From Desulfobulbaceae bacterium UBA2273 (GTDB lineage: Bacteria; Desulfobacterota; Desulfobulbia; Desulfobulbales; Desulfurivibrionaceae): a DNA stretch of 64,000 bases. Numbering within the stretch: the stretch's first letter is position 1; every line of letters begins with the position of its first letter. A program made the position numbers and the translations under genes. Where the stretch lies: NCBI GenBank assembly GCA_002347095.1, contig DDWZ01000001.1:1-64000 (forward strand), given 5' to 3'. This document shows positions 1-9,223 of this stretch, piece after piece. Under the pieces are notes generated by a model. It did not search any database. It was not told the DNA's origin and saw only the letters and a list, made by a program, of their open reading frames with translations.

Positions 1-56
1 ACACAATCCTTTTTACACCCTCGATAAAGCCACAAAACGCAGTCGCTCGAGCGCGC

Positions 57-75
57 AGGAGTTTTAACAACTCCT
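57..75 (-). terminator. Hairpin at the end of the receiver-PilZ gene
   Basis: A perfect 7-bp inverted repeat (AGGAGTT / AACTCCT) with a 5-base loop spans the stop codon of the minus-strand receiver-PilZ gene. It has no clear T-tract on the minus strand, so a terminator role is only a possibility. Confidence 0.35.
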
Positions 76-829
76 AATCTTCGTGCCCGAGCAGCCCTTC
101 CTGTTTCTCGATCACCGAGAAAACCTGAAGCAATTGTTTTTTGCTTTCCTCCGGGACACTGATAAACCTGCAGGCCAGACGGATACGCCTTGGCGAGTAA
201 TCAGAATTTGCCTCAACCACCATAAGACGCCTGGCTACGGAATACAGCCCCGCAACTTTCAGCGTTGCGCCTTCGAGGAGAATCTCCAGATTGATCATTG
301 CAGGGAAAAACCAGTTGAACCGCGCCTGGGCTTCGAGTTCGCACAGGAGCCCACCCTCGCTGAAGTTGATAATTTCGGCCTGGTATGTGTCGTTTCCCTG
401 CTCCAAGCTGGCAGCGGCGCCTGGAACGCTGTACCGCCTTGCTTTCCGCAAGGAAAAAGGCGTGCAGAGCCTGGTGATGAGTTCGCCAGGAACGTTGGGC
501 GCACAGGGGATTGTAAAATATTCCTCTATGCCGTAGCGTTTGATCTCTTCGATATAATCCCGTTTTTTAGTGGAAGTAAAAAGAACAAATTTTGTTCGTT
601 GCGGTTCAGGAAGAGCAAGTTTTTTCTGGGCGAATTCAAGCCATTTTTTACCGGATGACTCCCTTGAGAAAATCACCAGGTGATAGTGGGCATCTTCGAT
701 AAGCCCCCTTGCCTCTTCGGCATCCTGGGCCTCGGAAACAACCGCGTCGTTTACCGTGGCTTGAATCATGGTCCTGATTATGCGCCGCATGCTGGCCGAG
801 CTGTCCATTATAATGATATTTCGCGCCAT
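74..829 (-). CDS. Receiver-like domain plus PilZ domain protein
   Basis: 251 residues. The N-terminal ~115 residues look like a response-regulator receiver fold: hydrophobic strand then D8 (MARNIIIMDSSASMRRIIRT), a VIFSRE strand end where the phospho-acceptor would lie, and KFVLFTSTKK ending in FTIPC where KP is usual. The phospho-acceptor Asp appears to be replaced (ser/arg at that strand end), so this may be a pseudo-receiver. Residues ~125-245 resemble a PilZ domain (RKARRYSVPG then INFSEGGLLCEL, the RxxxR and NxSxxG c-di-GMP signature in diverged form). Inference: a c-di-GMP-responsive adaptor, perhaps for motility or surface behaviour. It is transcribed away from the AmpG-like gene; nothing upstream on its own strand is visible as a partner. 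Confidence 0.7.
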   Translation of the reverse strand: MARNIIIMDSSASMRRIIRTMIQATVNDAVVSEAQDAEEARGLIEDAHYHLVIFSRESSGKKWLEFAQKKLALPEPQRTKFVLFTSTKKRDYIEEIKRYGIEEYFTIPCAPNVPGELITRLCTPFSLRKARRYSVPGAAASLEQGNDTYQAEIINFSEGGLLCELEAQARFNWFFPAMINLEILLEGATLKVAGLYSVARRLMVVEANSDYSPRRIRLACRFISVPEESKKQLLQVFSVIEKQEGLLGHED

Positions 830-971
830 GACTCACTCCTTGGAAAACTTGGTGTCCACATGAAAAACGATGCAATCGGTCAACGTACCCCTCATCCCTT
901 TTCAGCGTTGCCGACAATCCGGCACGGTTTCGATCTGGTTGCGCATTCGGCTCTGTTTCCTCATGCATCTT

Positions 972-1007
972 CATACAAAAGCCTTGTATGTATGGCGCAT
1001 TGCCATA
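972..1007. promoter_or_regulatory. Two abutting palindromes upstream of the AmpG-like gene
   Basis: CATACAA(5)TTGTATG at 972-990 is followed immediately by TATGGC(5)GCCATA at 991-1007. Both are perfect inverted repeats with 5-base spacers in the 245-bp gap between the divergent receiver-PilZ and permease genes. They could be operator sites or a tandem hairpin in the permease leader. The start codon lies 66 bases further on. Confidence 0.4.
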
Positions 1008-1073
1008 TAAAAAACTATATACTGAAATCAATCCGCATAACAGAAAATATTTCCACCCCGCATATCGATTTCC

Positions 1074-2594
1074 ATGACAACAACTGAAAAAAAAAATTCC
1101 GGCCCCAAACCAGCCGGCGCAGCGATCTGGGCCTTTACCACGTATTTCTGCGAAGGCTTGCCCTATTCGATCATCCGCACCGTTTCCACCGTATTCTTCC
1201 GAGATAACGGCGTTAGCCTTGAAGGAATAGGGCTCACCTCCCTTTTCGGTTTACCCTGGACCTTGAAATTTTTTTGGGCGCCGCATATTGACCGGTATGG
1301 CAGCAAACGCCAGTGGCTCCTCATCATGCAGGTTTTACTGGCAGGACTTTTGCTGATTGCCGCAGCCCTTGCCCCCCTGCCCCAGGCCCCCGTCCTTATC
1401 GGCATGCTTTTCCTGGCGGGGAGTTTCCTGGCCGCCACCCACGACATCGCCATTGACGGCTACTACCTCGAAACCCTGGACTCTCGCGAACAGGCCCGTT
1501 TCATCGGCTATCGGGTCATGGCTTACCGTATTGCCATGATGGCCGGCGCCGGAGTTATCGCAACCATCGGTACAACCAAGGGATGGACCATGGCTTTTGG
1601 CGGATCGGCACTCATTCTGGCACTTTTTTCCGCCTACCACCTGCGCTATCTCCCCCAAGGGGAAACAGCCCGCCTCCCGCTGACCTTACTGCTGCCGAAA
1701 CCCACAACCGGCCGACTGCTCAGACTTGCCTGCGCCGCAGCCCTTGCCGTGATCGCCGTGCGCCTTTACGATCAGACAATTCTCGCGCAGGGCCTTGTGC
1801 TGCTCCCGGGATTTTTGCACAAGATCAACCTGGCCGGGCTGATCGGTCTGCTTCTGGTCAGCGGACTCATCATTATAGGCGCCCAGAGAAAAAAAATTGA
1901 ACAATGGCTGCACAGCAAGGGCAACCCATTTTTCAGCGAAGCGTTCTTTTCCTTTATGGATCGAGATAAAATCGCTCCCATCCTTGCCTTTATCGTCCTG
2001 ATTAGAACCGGAGAATACATGCTTTCCAGTATGGTTGCGCCGTTCATGGTCGATCTCGGCATAAAAAAACATTACGGCTGGATCTCGGGCGGGATTGGCC
2101 TGCCGTTCTCCATAATCGGCGCAATGCTCGGCGGATGGCTCATCTCGAAATATTCACTCCGAAGAATGATCTGGCCCCTGTTGCTTGCCCAGAATTTCAC
2201 CAATCTGACCTATATGTTTCTGGCTCTTAAGCTCGAGGCCTTCATCCTGCTCAACACCGGGAATCCCGATCCCGCGGTGATAGGCCCAGCAAATCTTCTC
2301 ATGGTTGCCTGCATCCACGCCTTTGACCAACTCGCCGGAGGCCTCGGCACAGCCGTGCTCATGATTTTTCTCATGCGCTTATGCCAGCCGCGCTTCAAAG
2401 CAGCGCACTACGCCATCGGCACCGGACTCATGAGTTTCAGCGGTCTGTATGCCGGGGTATTGAGCGGCTTTCTCGCCGCCTGGGCCGGGTATGGTTATTT
2501 TTTCGGGATCAGTTTTCTTCTCTCCCTACCGGCCATGGGATTGATTCTTTTCATTCCCCTTGCAGAGCCCCAACACAAAGAGGCGTTGCGGTAA
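1074..2594 (+). CDS. AmpG-like MFS permease
   Basis: 506 residues with about 12-14 hydrophobic segments. The N-terminus carries the AmpG/acetyl-CoA-transporter signature: an EGLPYSII start, then GVSLEGIGLTSLFGLPWTLK and FFWAPHIDRYGSKRQW, where the WAP-x-DR motif is typical of the AmpG branch of the major facilitator superfamily. Family members import anhydromuropeptides from the periplasm for peptidoglycan recycling; substrate here is inferred only from family. The start at 1074 is the first ATG of the open frame. The stop codon lies in the loop of a strong hairpin. It appears monocistronic. Confidence 0.8.
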   Translation: MTTTEKKNSGPKPAGAAIWAFTTYFCEGLPYSIIRTVSTVFFRDNGVSLEGIGLTSLFGLPWTLKFFWAPHIDRYGSKRQWLLIMQVLLAGLLLIAAALAPLPQAPVLIGMLFLAGSFLAATHDIAIDGYYLETLDSREQARFIGYRVMAYRIAMMAGAGVIATIGTTKGWTMAFGGSALILALFSAYHLRYLPQGETARLPLTLLLPKPTTGRLLRLACAAALAVIAVRLYDQTILAQGLVLLPGFLHKINLAGLIGLLLVSGLIIIGAQRKKIEQWLHSKGNPFFSEAFFSFMDRDKIAPILAFIVLIRTGEYMLSSMVAPFMVDLGIKKHYGWISGGIGLPFSIIGAMLGGWLISKYSLRRMIWPLLLAQNFTNLTYMFLALKLEAFILLNTGNPDPAVIGPANLLMVACIHAFDQLAGGLGTAVLMIFLMRLCQPRFKAAHYAIGTGLMSFSGLYAGVLSGFLAAWAGYGYFFGISFLLSLPAMGLILFIPLAEPQHKEALR

Positions 2595-2614
2595 TTCCGC
2601 AACGCCTCTTTGTG
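2574..2614. terminator. 18-bp perfect hairpin with the permease stop codon in its loop
   Basis: CACAAAGAGGCGTTGCGG and its exact complement flank a 5-base loop (TAATT) that contains the TAA stop of the permease gene. It lies between the convergent permease and ompH genes, so it may terminate or stabilise both messages. There is no U-tract on the plus side. Confidence 0.6.
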
Positions 2615-2636
2615 ACAACAGATTTTAGCTGTGAAA

Positions 2637-3191
2637 CTATTTCTTCAGACGGCTGTCAAGCTCCTTCTGGACCTGATCGCTGATATCAAGGGTATCATCG
2701 GCATAGAGCAAGCCCGTTCTATTCCGTAGCCCTTTCATGGTATTCTCAAGAATCAGGGAATAGCCATTTTTCTTGCCTATTTCAGCAATAACCTCATGCA
2801 ACTGTTTCAAGATAGGCTCCATATGCCTTTTCTCAAGCTGTTGCATCTCTTGCTTTGCATCTTCGGTTTTCATGCCATAGTCGCGAAGTCTCTTCTGGTA
2901 CTCACGCTCTTTCTCGGCACGGATCTCATCGCTCCAGGCAGACCCTTTCTTCTCAATCTCGTTTTTCATGGCGGTCAAGGCATCTTCATCCGCCTTGAAC
3001 TTTGCTTGAAACTTGTCAACTTCCGCCTGAAGAATTTTTTGAGCATCCAGGGCCGCTTTGGATTTGCCAAGAATTTGCTGAATACTGATGGTGGCGATTT
3101 TTCCACGTTCCGGAGCCGCAAAGGCAAGCACCGAAGAGACGCTCAACGCCACACACACACACAACACCCCTCCAAGGAATTTCATCTTCAT
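2637..3191 (-). CDS. OmpH/Skp-family periplasmic chaperone
   Basis: 184 residues with a Sec signal peptide (MKMKFLGGVL then a hydrophobic stretch ending LAFAAP), then IATISIQQIL typical of the OmpH/Skp start, a long charged coiled coil (roughly residues 55-135, KFQAKFKADEDALTAMKNEI), and a C-terminal strand region (GYSLILE). Skp family proteins are periplasmic trimeric holdases for outer-membrane proteins. It is not beside bamA or lpxD as in many genomes; here it sits upstream of a convergent permease. Function by family; start has an adjacent purine-rich stretch. Confidence 0.85.
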   Translation of the reverse strand: MKMKFLGGVLCVCVALSVSSVLAFAAPERGKIATISIQQILGKSKAALDAQKILQAEVDKFQAKFKADEDALTAMKNEIEKKGSAWSDEIRAEKEREYQKRLRDYGMKTEDAKQEMQQLEKRHMEPILKQLHEVIAEIGKKNGYSLILENTMKGLRNRTGLLYADDTLDISDQVQKELDSRLKK

Positions 3192-3261
3192 ACATATCTC
3201 CGGTTTGTTATCGGCAGAAAATTTTCAAGTATCCCATTATACCCTCGCGGGACTAAAAAAC

Positions 3262-3296
3262 AAAAAAAAGATGGGAACATAAACATGCTCCCATCT
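3262..3296 (-). terminator. Rho-independent terminator of pal
   Basis: On the minus strand AGATGGGAGCATG pairs with CATGTTCCCATCT-type sequence (one mismatch) and is followed by seven or more T residues. It lies 30 bases past the pal stop codon. Confidence 0.85.
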
Positions 3297-3327
3297 CAGA
3301 TTACAACAATCTTCTTAGAAAAGAAGC

Positions 3328-3870
3328 TTACTTGACGATAACAAAGTCATCACGACGATTCTGCGACCAAGCCATTTCATCATGACCGAGGTTGAGGGGC
3401 TTCTCCTCGCCAAAGCTGAGGGTGTCAATCCGGCCTTCAGCAACGCCCATGTTCACCAGATACTTCACAGCGGTCACGGCGCGTCTCTCGCCGAGGGCCA
3501 TGTTGTACTCGTTGGTGCCGCGCTCGTCGGTGTTGCCCTCAACCCGAACACGAACCTGGGGAGAACCGATCAACAGCTCGCTATTTTTCTTGATACGGTC
3601 CTTCTGGTCTGCCCGGATATCGGATTTGTCATAGTCAAAATAGATGGGCAGCATCGGAGCGGTGGTCCGGCCTTCCAGAACGGCGCCACTGTCGCCACCA
3701 ACCCATTTTGAAGCAAGAGACTCTTCCTGACCGACAGCGGGGCCAGCACCAGTGCCAGCGGCCATGTCCTTATCGCTCTGCACTTTCTTCTTGGCGCACC
3801 CGCCAGACAAAAGGGAAAGGGAGACAACAACACACGCCATTGCCAAATACTGCAGAATTCCTCTTTTCAT
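3328..3870 (-). CDS. pal: Peptidoglycan-associated lipoprotein, OmpA family
   Basis: 180 residues from the ATG at 3870, chosen because GGAGGAAGGAGA lies directly upstream; an in-frame upstream ATG at 3948 would add a 26-residue tail with no signal character. The signal peptide ends in a lipobox-like LLSGGC followed by AKKK. The OmpA-like domain (about residues 75-180) shows YFDYDKSDIR, VEGNTDERGTNEYNMALGER and the final QNRRDDFVI, the peptidoglycan (diaminopimelate) binding signature. Pal anchors the outer membrane to the cell wall with the Tol system; tol genes are not in this window. Confidence 0.92.
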   Translation of the reverse strand: MKRGILQYLAMACVVVSLSLLSGGCAKKKVQSDKDMAAGTGAGPAVGQEESLASKWVGGDSGAVLEGRTTAPMLPIYFDYDKSDIRADQKDRIKKNSELLIGSPQVRVRVEGNTDERGTNEYNMALGERRAVTAVKYLVNMGVAEGRIDTLSFGEEKPLNLGHDEMAWSQNRRDDFVIVK

Positions 3871-4224
3871 TTTTCTCCTTCCTCCAAATACAACTTGTGA
3901 CAGATTTTTATATGAAAACAACTCCTTATCAAAGCCTATATAATTCAATAAACTGAAAAATCATACTGAATTCTTTATCAATTTTCAATGTGTTTTTTTA
4001 TTCAGGGCCTTACGTCGCCCAAAAGGGTACAATAGGCTTACTCTGCCCTTTGTGAGCCGCCAATTACGCCCCTGCCTACCCGCACAATTCACTTGCATGG
4101 CCCAGAGAACACATGATAATTAACAGGATGACTGAACCCTGCGGAAAGTTTTTTTGACTTTCCGTTCTCTTGATCGTCCCAAACAAAAATCCGAGCTATG
4201 TATTTCGGCGAGCCGTGTTAACCA
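3871..4224. other. Intergenic region between pal and glgP
   Basis: About 350 bases between divergent genes. It must hold both promoters. The clear structure is a hairpin at 4142-4164 (CGGAAAGT, T-rich loop, ACTTTCCG) about 60 bases before the phosphorylase start. The part near pal is A+T-rich. No small ORF with a good ribosome site was seen. Confidence 0.5.
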
Positions 4225-6486
4225 ATGAAATCCTCCCTCCCACCCCACAGCAAAACGAAACCCACAAAAGCAGCGGCGCCCAAGGTCCATTTTTCCTCGG
4301 AGGGCAAGCACCTTCTCCGGGACATGATCGCCACGAACAAATTCGGCACTTTTTTCGGTATTTCCCAAAAGGTTCTTGACTCGGTTTGGCAGGCCCTCAC
4401 TTCACCGACCGGCGAATCCGTCACATACATCTCCATGGAAATAGGGGCTGATCTCGATGTTTTCCACCCGGTGCGCAACAAACTCAATCGACTTGAAATA
4501 ACGGAACATCCGGATGAAGCCATCAATCGTTTCGTGCAGCTTTTTTTGCAAGGCCCCGTCAAGATCCCCAACTACAGCGGCGGTCTCGGCATTCTTGCGG
4601 GAGACACCCTGAAAAGCTTCGCGGACTGCAAAATTCCAGTGGCCGGAGTTTCCCTGCTCTACCGGAAGGGATATTTCTCCCAGATGGTCGATTCAAAAAT
4701 CGGACAGGTGGCCTGGGCCTCCCAATGGGAACCGAAAAACACCCCGGGGCTGTATCTGCTGCACGCCCCGGAAAACCCCACCCAACCTCTGACCATCGAG
4801 GTTCCTTTTTATGATCAGGCAGGAAAACAATCCGTTGCCTGCGCTCAAATCTGGCTCAAGATGGAGCTGAACGAAACCCTCGATTTTTTCGTGCCGGAAA
4901 TTCTGCTTGATTTCCAGACCCCGCAATCCCCTTCCTGGATCCAAGACGCAGCCCAACATCTGTACGACAGCAGTTCGGAAAAGGTGAAGGCAACCCAGCG
5001 CAGGTTGCTGGGCCTGGGGGTTATCCCTGCCATGGAGGCCTTGGGTATCACCTCCCGCACCATTCACTTAAACGAACAGCACGGGGTGGGCGTGGTACTC
5101 TCCCTGGTCGCCAAACTTCTGGAAAAGAAATATGGCCCCCAGTATGAAAAAAAGGCAACGGATCAGAGTATCCTCGCGGCCGCGACGGAAGTTGCCAAGC
5201 GGATTGTCTTTACCATCCATACCCCGGTTATTGCAGGGCATGACCGGTTCAATGTTTCCGTGTACGAGGATTTAATCAGCCCATTCTGCAAGCGCGTGCT
5301 GAATCTTCTGGCCCTGGAAGAGCACAACCATTCCGTCTACAATTTCACCGCCATGGCCATGAAACTCAACCGGGCCACCAACAGCGTCAGCCGTCTCCAT
5401 AAAGAGGTAACCCAGAAGCAGTTCCCGCAATATGCGGACAAGATCACGGCAATTACCAACGGGGTGCATCATCTCACCTGGACCAGCGATGCCAAGGCGG
5501 AACTGTACGACACCTTTCCCGAGCTGCGCAATTGGCGGAAAGACCCCAGTGTTTTTACCAAGGCGGCTCCCCTGCACCGAAACAAAAAATTCCGCACCTA
5601 TTTTGAGCAGGCGTGGCGCACGGATACAAAAATCCTGGCTGAGTATGTCACCCGGATGCTCATCACCCATCGCAATCAGCGCCTGGCGACGTGGATTGAT
5701 CCGCCCAATTACCTTTCCTATCGCAGCGAAAAAGAAGCAACCCTTGAGCACACGACCTTCACCCTGGGTTTTGCCCGCCGATTTTCCACCTACAAACGGG
5801 CAGACCTGATCTTTGAAGACATCGACCGGTTGGCGGCAATGATTACCGAAAACAACTGGCCGGTTCATTTTCTTTATGCGGGCAAGGCCCACCCTTCGGA
5901 CGAGCCGGGCAAGGATCTGATCAAAAACGTTCTGGCCGTCCAAGAAGAGCTGTACCTAAAAAGTAATGGGTTGGCCAAACTGATCTTCATTCCGGGATAT
6001 GACATGCATCTGGCCAAAATGATGGTTGCCGGTTGCCACGCCTGGCTGAACAGCCCCAAGCGCCCCTTGGAAGCCAGCGGCACCAGCGGAATGAAGGCTG
6101 CCATGAACGGCGTGCCCAACGTGAGCATTATGGATGGCTGGTGGGTTGAGGGGTATCACGACGGACGGACCGGCTGGAAATTCGGCTATGAAGAGTCGGT
6201 CTCTGCTGAGCATTTCAGCGAACACCCCTCATCCCTGCTCTACAACGAAGACTCCGCTTCATTCTATACCGTTTTCCCGGAAATGCTGCGGCTGTTTTAT
6301 GATCCAGCCCTGCATGACCAGTATATCGACAAATGCATCGCCAACCTGACGCTCAACTGCCCAATCTTCAATACCCACCGCATGGCGGCTGAATATGTTG
6401 CCCGCTACGACCTTGAGCTCGCTCCGGAGGTCCAACAGGAAATGGAAAAATTCCGCGCACTCTACTGCAGCGATCCATCCTTTTAG
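4225..6486 (+). CDS. glgP: Alpha-glucan phosphorylase
   Basis: 753 residues, typical of the shorter bacterial/archaeal alpha-glucan phosphorylase subfamily rather than the ~800-residue E. coli form. It releases glucose-1-phosphate from glycogen or maltodextrin using pyridoxal phosphate. Visible motifs: YISMEIG near residue 72, NYSGGLGILAGDTLKS (~residues 115-130, substrate site), RRFSTYKRADL, and EASGTSGMKAAMNGVPNVS near residue 620, where the lysine of SGMKAAMNG carries the cofactor. No strong Shine-Dalgarno precedes the ATG, so the exact start is uncertain. The gene stands alone between convergent and divergent neighbours. Confidence 0.92.
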   Translation: MKSSLPPHSKTKPTKAAAPKVHFSSEGKHLLRDMIATNKFGTFFGISQKVLDSVWQALTSPTGESVTYISMEIGADLDVFHPVRNKLNRLEITEHPDEAINRFVQLFLQGPVKIPNYSGGLGILAGDTLKSFADCKIPVAGVSLLYRKGYFSQMVDSKIGQVAWASQWEPKNTPGLYLLHAPENPTQPLTIEVPFYDQAGKQSVACAQIWLKMELNETLDFFVPEILLDFQTPQSPSWIQDAAQHLYDSSSEKVKATQRRLLGLGVIPAMEALGITSRTIHLNEQHGVGVVLSLVAKLLEKKYGPQYEKKATDQSILAAATEVAKRIVFTIHTPVIAGHDRFNVSVYEDLISPFCKRVLNLLALEEHNHSVYNFTAMAMKLNRATNSVSRLHKEVTQKQFPQYADKITAITNGVHHLTWTSDAKAELYDTFPELRNWRKDPSVFTKAAPLHRNKKFRTYFEQAWRTDTKILAEYVTRMLITHRNQRLATWIDPPNYLSYRSEKEATLEHTTFTLGFARRFSTYKRADLIFEDIDRLAAMITENNWPVHFLYAGKAHPSDEPGKDLIKNVLAVQEELYLKSNGLAKLIFIPGYDMHLAKMMVAGCHAWLNSPKRPLEASGTSGMKAAMNGVPNVSIMDGWWVEGYHDGRTGWKFGYEESVSAEHFSEHPSSLLYNEDSASFYTVFPEMLRLFYDPALHDQYIDKCIANLTLNCPIFNTHRMAAEYVARYDLELAPEVQQEMEKFRALYCSDPSF

Positions 6487-6556
6487 ACGATTATTCCAAC
6501 AGGACTGAGGCGGATAGTCCACACCGCGCCTTCCCACTTCTTTGCAAAGAACACAC

Positions 6557-6596
6557 AAAAGGGGCCATGGCTTGCAGCAAACCATGGCCCCTTTTT
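6557..6596. terminator. Bidirectional terminator between glgP and the PpiC gene
   Basis: AAAAGGGGCCATGG and CCATGGCCCCTTTTT form a 14-bp stem with an 11-base loop, with T-tracts on both strands, between two convergent genes. Confidence 0.9.
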
Positions 6597-6618
6597 CACC
6601 CTGCATTGCCAACGACGG

Positions 6619-7620
6619 TTATTTTTTTGCCTTGGGGGTTACCATCTTGATGGTCGCCTTGCTTTTGGCCGCCGCAAGAAAGGCCTCGATATTGGCTGTA
6701 ACCTTTTCCTGGGTGAGATAGGCGGTAATCTTTGCCTTTGCTTCATCAAAGCTCACCGTCTTAGCGGGCTTTTTTTCTTCAAGCTTGATCAGGTGATAGC
6801 CGAACTCGGTTTCCACGATGTCACTGACATCGCCGGGCATCATTTTAAAAACTGCCTGGTCAAAGGGCTTCACCATCTGACCTCTGGGGAAAAAGCCCAG
6901 ATCCCCGCCCCGCGCCTTGCTCGGGCAATCTGAAAATTGCTTGGCCAGATCGGCGAAATTGGCGCCATCCTTCAACTGTTTTTTGATCTGAACAAGTTTT
7001 GCGCGCTTGCGATCCTTGTCCGCCTTGGCCTCTGTTTCTTTTGCGTTAATCAGGATATGACGGGCATGAACCATTTCCGGTTGGGCGAATTTGTCCTGAT
7101 TGCTGTTATAGAAATCCTTGGCCTCCTGCTCGGTTATCTGGACCTTGCCCTTGAACTTGGTATCGATGAATTTCTGAATGGCGATATTCTTGCCGATCTG
7201 CTTGCGCAGCTCCTTCTCGGTGATTCCTGCTTCGCCGAGGGCCTTGGCAAAGGCCTTGTCGTCGGCAAATCCCTTCTTGTATCCCTTCAATTCGTTCTCA
7301 ATATCGGCGGCGCTCACCGCTATCCCGGCTTTTTTGCTCTCCTGCCCCAGCAGTTCGAGCTTGATCATCTTATCAAGAACGGATTCCCGGAGCGAAGCCA
7401 TCTCGGTCTCGTTGGGCTTGCTGCCCTGTGCCTGAAAGCGGCCCAGGATACCATTTATCTCACCCTGCACCGCTGTGGCAGCAATGGGTTCGCCATTGAC
7501 AAAGGCCGCAACCTCCTCTGCCTTCTTTTCCGGCTTGGACCAGACACTGGTTGCAAAAACAACAGTGGCCCCCAGGGCGACCAAAACGAGAACGGCTTTA
7601 TGAAATTTTCCAAATTGCAT
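6619..7620 (-). CDS. SurA/PrsA-type peptidyl-prolyl isomerase
   Basis: 333 residues. N-terminal signal or anchor (FHKAVLVLVALGATVVFATS), then a SurA-N-like chaperone helix region with FVNGEPI near residue 40, a parvulin (PpiC) domain at about residues 180-285 (ARHILINAKET, FADLAKQFSDCPSKARGGDL, GFFPRGQMVKPFDQAVF, ETEFGYHLIKLEEK), and a Lys-rich tail. It is a periplasmic folding factor. Monocistronic, with a terminator just after its stop codon. Confidence 0.88.
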   Translation of the reverse strand: MQFGKFHKAVLVLVALGATVVFATSVWSKPEKKAEEVAAFVNGEPIAATAVQGEINGILGRFQAQGSKPNETEMASLRESVLDKMIKLELLGQESKKAGIAVSAADIENELKGYKKGFADDKAFAKALGEAGITEKELRKQIGKNIAIQKFIDTKFKGKVQITEQEAKDFYNSNQDKFAQPEMVHARHILINAKETEAKADKDRKRAKLVQIKKQLKDGANFADLAKQFSDCPSKARGGDLGFFPRGQMVKPFDQAVFKMMPGDVSDIVETEFGYHLIKLEEKKPAKTVSFDEAKAKITAYLTQEKVTANIEAFLAAAKSKATIKMVTPKAKK

Positions 7621-7743
7621 GACAGTTCCTTTTATTATGAGATTTTCCTGATTAAACGACAGAGGAGCCGTTGGAATGATCTTGTTTCTTGATGTATTCC
7701 ATGACGGCTCCGGATGCCGCTCTCGCCATACACCATGGCATGA

Positions 7744-8604
7744 TTATTTTGTTGTAGCGGCCAATGAAAGCCAGGTTGCCACAAACAAGGTAAGGCTGAT
7801 CAATCCGTTCATGGTGAAAAATGAAAGCTGAATCCGGGACAAATCCTTGGGATTAACGACAATATGCTGGTAAAAAAGGGCTCCTGCCGTAAGGGCAATT
7901 CCAAGATAATAATAATAATTCAGCCCGGACAGTATACCTGTGAGAATAAACAAAAGAAAGGCCAGCCCATGAAAAAAAACCGCGAGCCTGAATGCTTTTT
8001 CCCGACCAAATCGTGACGGCAGGGAATAGAGCCCTGCTTGCCTGTCAAAATCGGCATCGAGACAGGCATACACCGTATCAAACCCCGCCACCCAGAAAAG
8101 CACCCCCAATGAAAGAACCATGGGAAAATCCAATACGGTTCCCTTGACCGCGACCCAACCGCCCAGCGGCGAAAAAGCCAGGGCAACACCGAGGACCACA
8201 TGGCAGAGCCAGGTGAAACGCTTGGTCAGGGAATAGAGAAAGGTAAGCGCCAGCGCAAAGGGAGAAAGCTTCAGGGTAAGGGGATTGAGCTGATAGCAGG
8301 CGACAAAATAGAGCAAGGTGAAGAGAAAAACCATGCCCCAGGCTTCCGCCAGCCCCACCGCGCCGCTCGGGATAGCCCGATCCGCGGTGCGGGGGTTGGC
8401 CGCGTCAAACTTCCGGTCAACGATCCGATTGAAGCCCATGGCCGCGGTGCGGGCGCCAACCATGGCCAGGATGATCCAACCGAAGGTTACAGCCTCGGGA
8501 ACCCCGCGTTTCGCCAGAAATGCCCCGATCAGGGCAAAGGGCAGGGCAAAAATGGTATGCCCGAACTTGATCATCTCAAGCAGGGTTCTCACCTTGTGCA
8601 GCAT
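7744..8604 (-). CDS. mqnP: UbiA-family prenyltransferase of the futalosine pathway
   Basis: 286 residues, integral membrane with about 8-9 helices. The two UbiA aspartate motifs are present: NRIVDRKFD (~residues 65-73) and DADFDRQAG (~residues 188-196), which bind the Mg-prenyl diphosphate. In this operon its acceptor should be 1,4-dihydroxy-6-naphthoate rather than 4-hydroxybenzoate, so mqnP is preferred over ubiA by context. I chose the ATG at 8604, which has GAGAGGG at six bases' distance; an ATG two codons upstream (8610) is the alternative. Last gene of the mqn operon. Confidence 0.82.
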   Translation of the reverse strand: MLHKVRTLLEMIKFGHTIFALPFALIGAFLAKRGVPEAVTFGWIILAMVGARTAAMGFNRIVDRKFDAANPRTADRAIPSGAVGLAEAWGMVFLFTLLYFVACYQLNPLTLKLSPFALALTFLYSLTKRFTWLCHVVLGVALAFSPLGGWVAVKGTVLDFPMVLSLGVLFWVAGFDTVYACLDADFDRQAGLYSLPSRFGREKAFRLAVFFHGLAFLLFILTGILSGLNYYYYLGIALTAGALFYQHIVVNPKDLSRIQLSFFTMNGLISLTLFVATWLSLAATTK

Positions 8605-8644
8605 CGCCATCCCTCTCCGGCCGCACGCCGGTCATGCTCCGTTA

Positions 8645-9223
8645 TCATGCCTCATCTTCCGGAGGAAGCCCTTGCCATCTGGCAAGACCCTCAACCGTGA
8701 CGCCGAGCAGTCCCGCCACCCGCCCCGCATACTGACGGGCCATTTCTTCGATGCTCCGGGGCCGGTGATACAAGGCGGGCATGGGCGGACAAATGATGGC
8801 CCCGGCCTCGTGCGCCTTCAACATATTGGTGAGGTGGGTCTTATTCAAGGGCGTTTCCCGAACCGCCAGCACCAGGGGACGCCGCTCCTTGAGCATGACA
8901 TCCGCGGCCCGGTGGATCAGGTTGCCGCAGACGCCGTTGGCTATGGCGGCAAGACTTCCCATGGTGCAGGGCAGGACGGCCATGCCGGAAAAATCGCTGG
9001 AGCCGCTGGACATGGGCGCGGCAAAATCATGCACATCATGCCACTTGGCCGCATAGGGTTCAAGGTCCGTCCGGGACATCCCAAGCTCCAACCCCAGCAC
9101 CTGCGCGCCCGCTTCGGACAAAAGCCCATGCACCTCAAGCTCAAGAGACTGGCAGATTTTGAGGAACTCCAGGGCATAGACCGCTCCGGTGGCGCCGGTT
9201 ATGGCCAGGACGACCTTCTTCAT
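8645..9223 (-). CDS. UbiX-type flavin prenyltransferase (MqnM-like)
   Basis: 192 residues. Flavoprotein motifs of the UbiX/Pad1 family: AITGATGAVYALEFL at the N-terminus, SGSSDFSGMAVLPCTMGSLA (~residues 74-93), and RETPLNKTHLTNML near residue 125. UbiX makes prenylated FMN, the cofactor of UbiD-type decarboxylases; in the futalosine pathway it serves the decarboxylation of the prenylated naphthoate. No ubiD/mqnL partner is in this window. The ATG at 9223 overlaps the stop of the small ORF upstream (ATGA), which fixes the start; the in-frame TTG at 9238 is not favoured. Confidence 0.88.
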   Translation of the reverse strand: MKKVVLAITGATGAVYALEFLKICQSLELEVHGLLSEAGAQVLGLELGMSRTDLEPYAAKWHDVHDFAAPMSSGSSDFSGMAVLPCTMGSLAAIANGVCGNLIHRAADVMLKERRPLVLAVRETPLNKTHLTNMLKAHEAGAIICPPMPALYHRPRSIEEMARQYAGRVAGLLGVTVEGLARWQGLPPEDEA

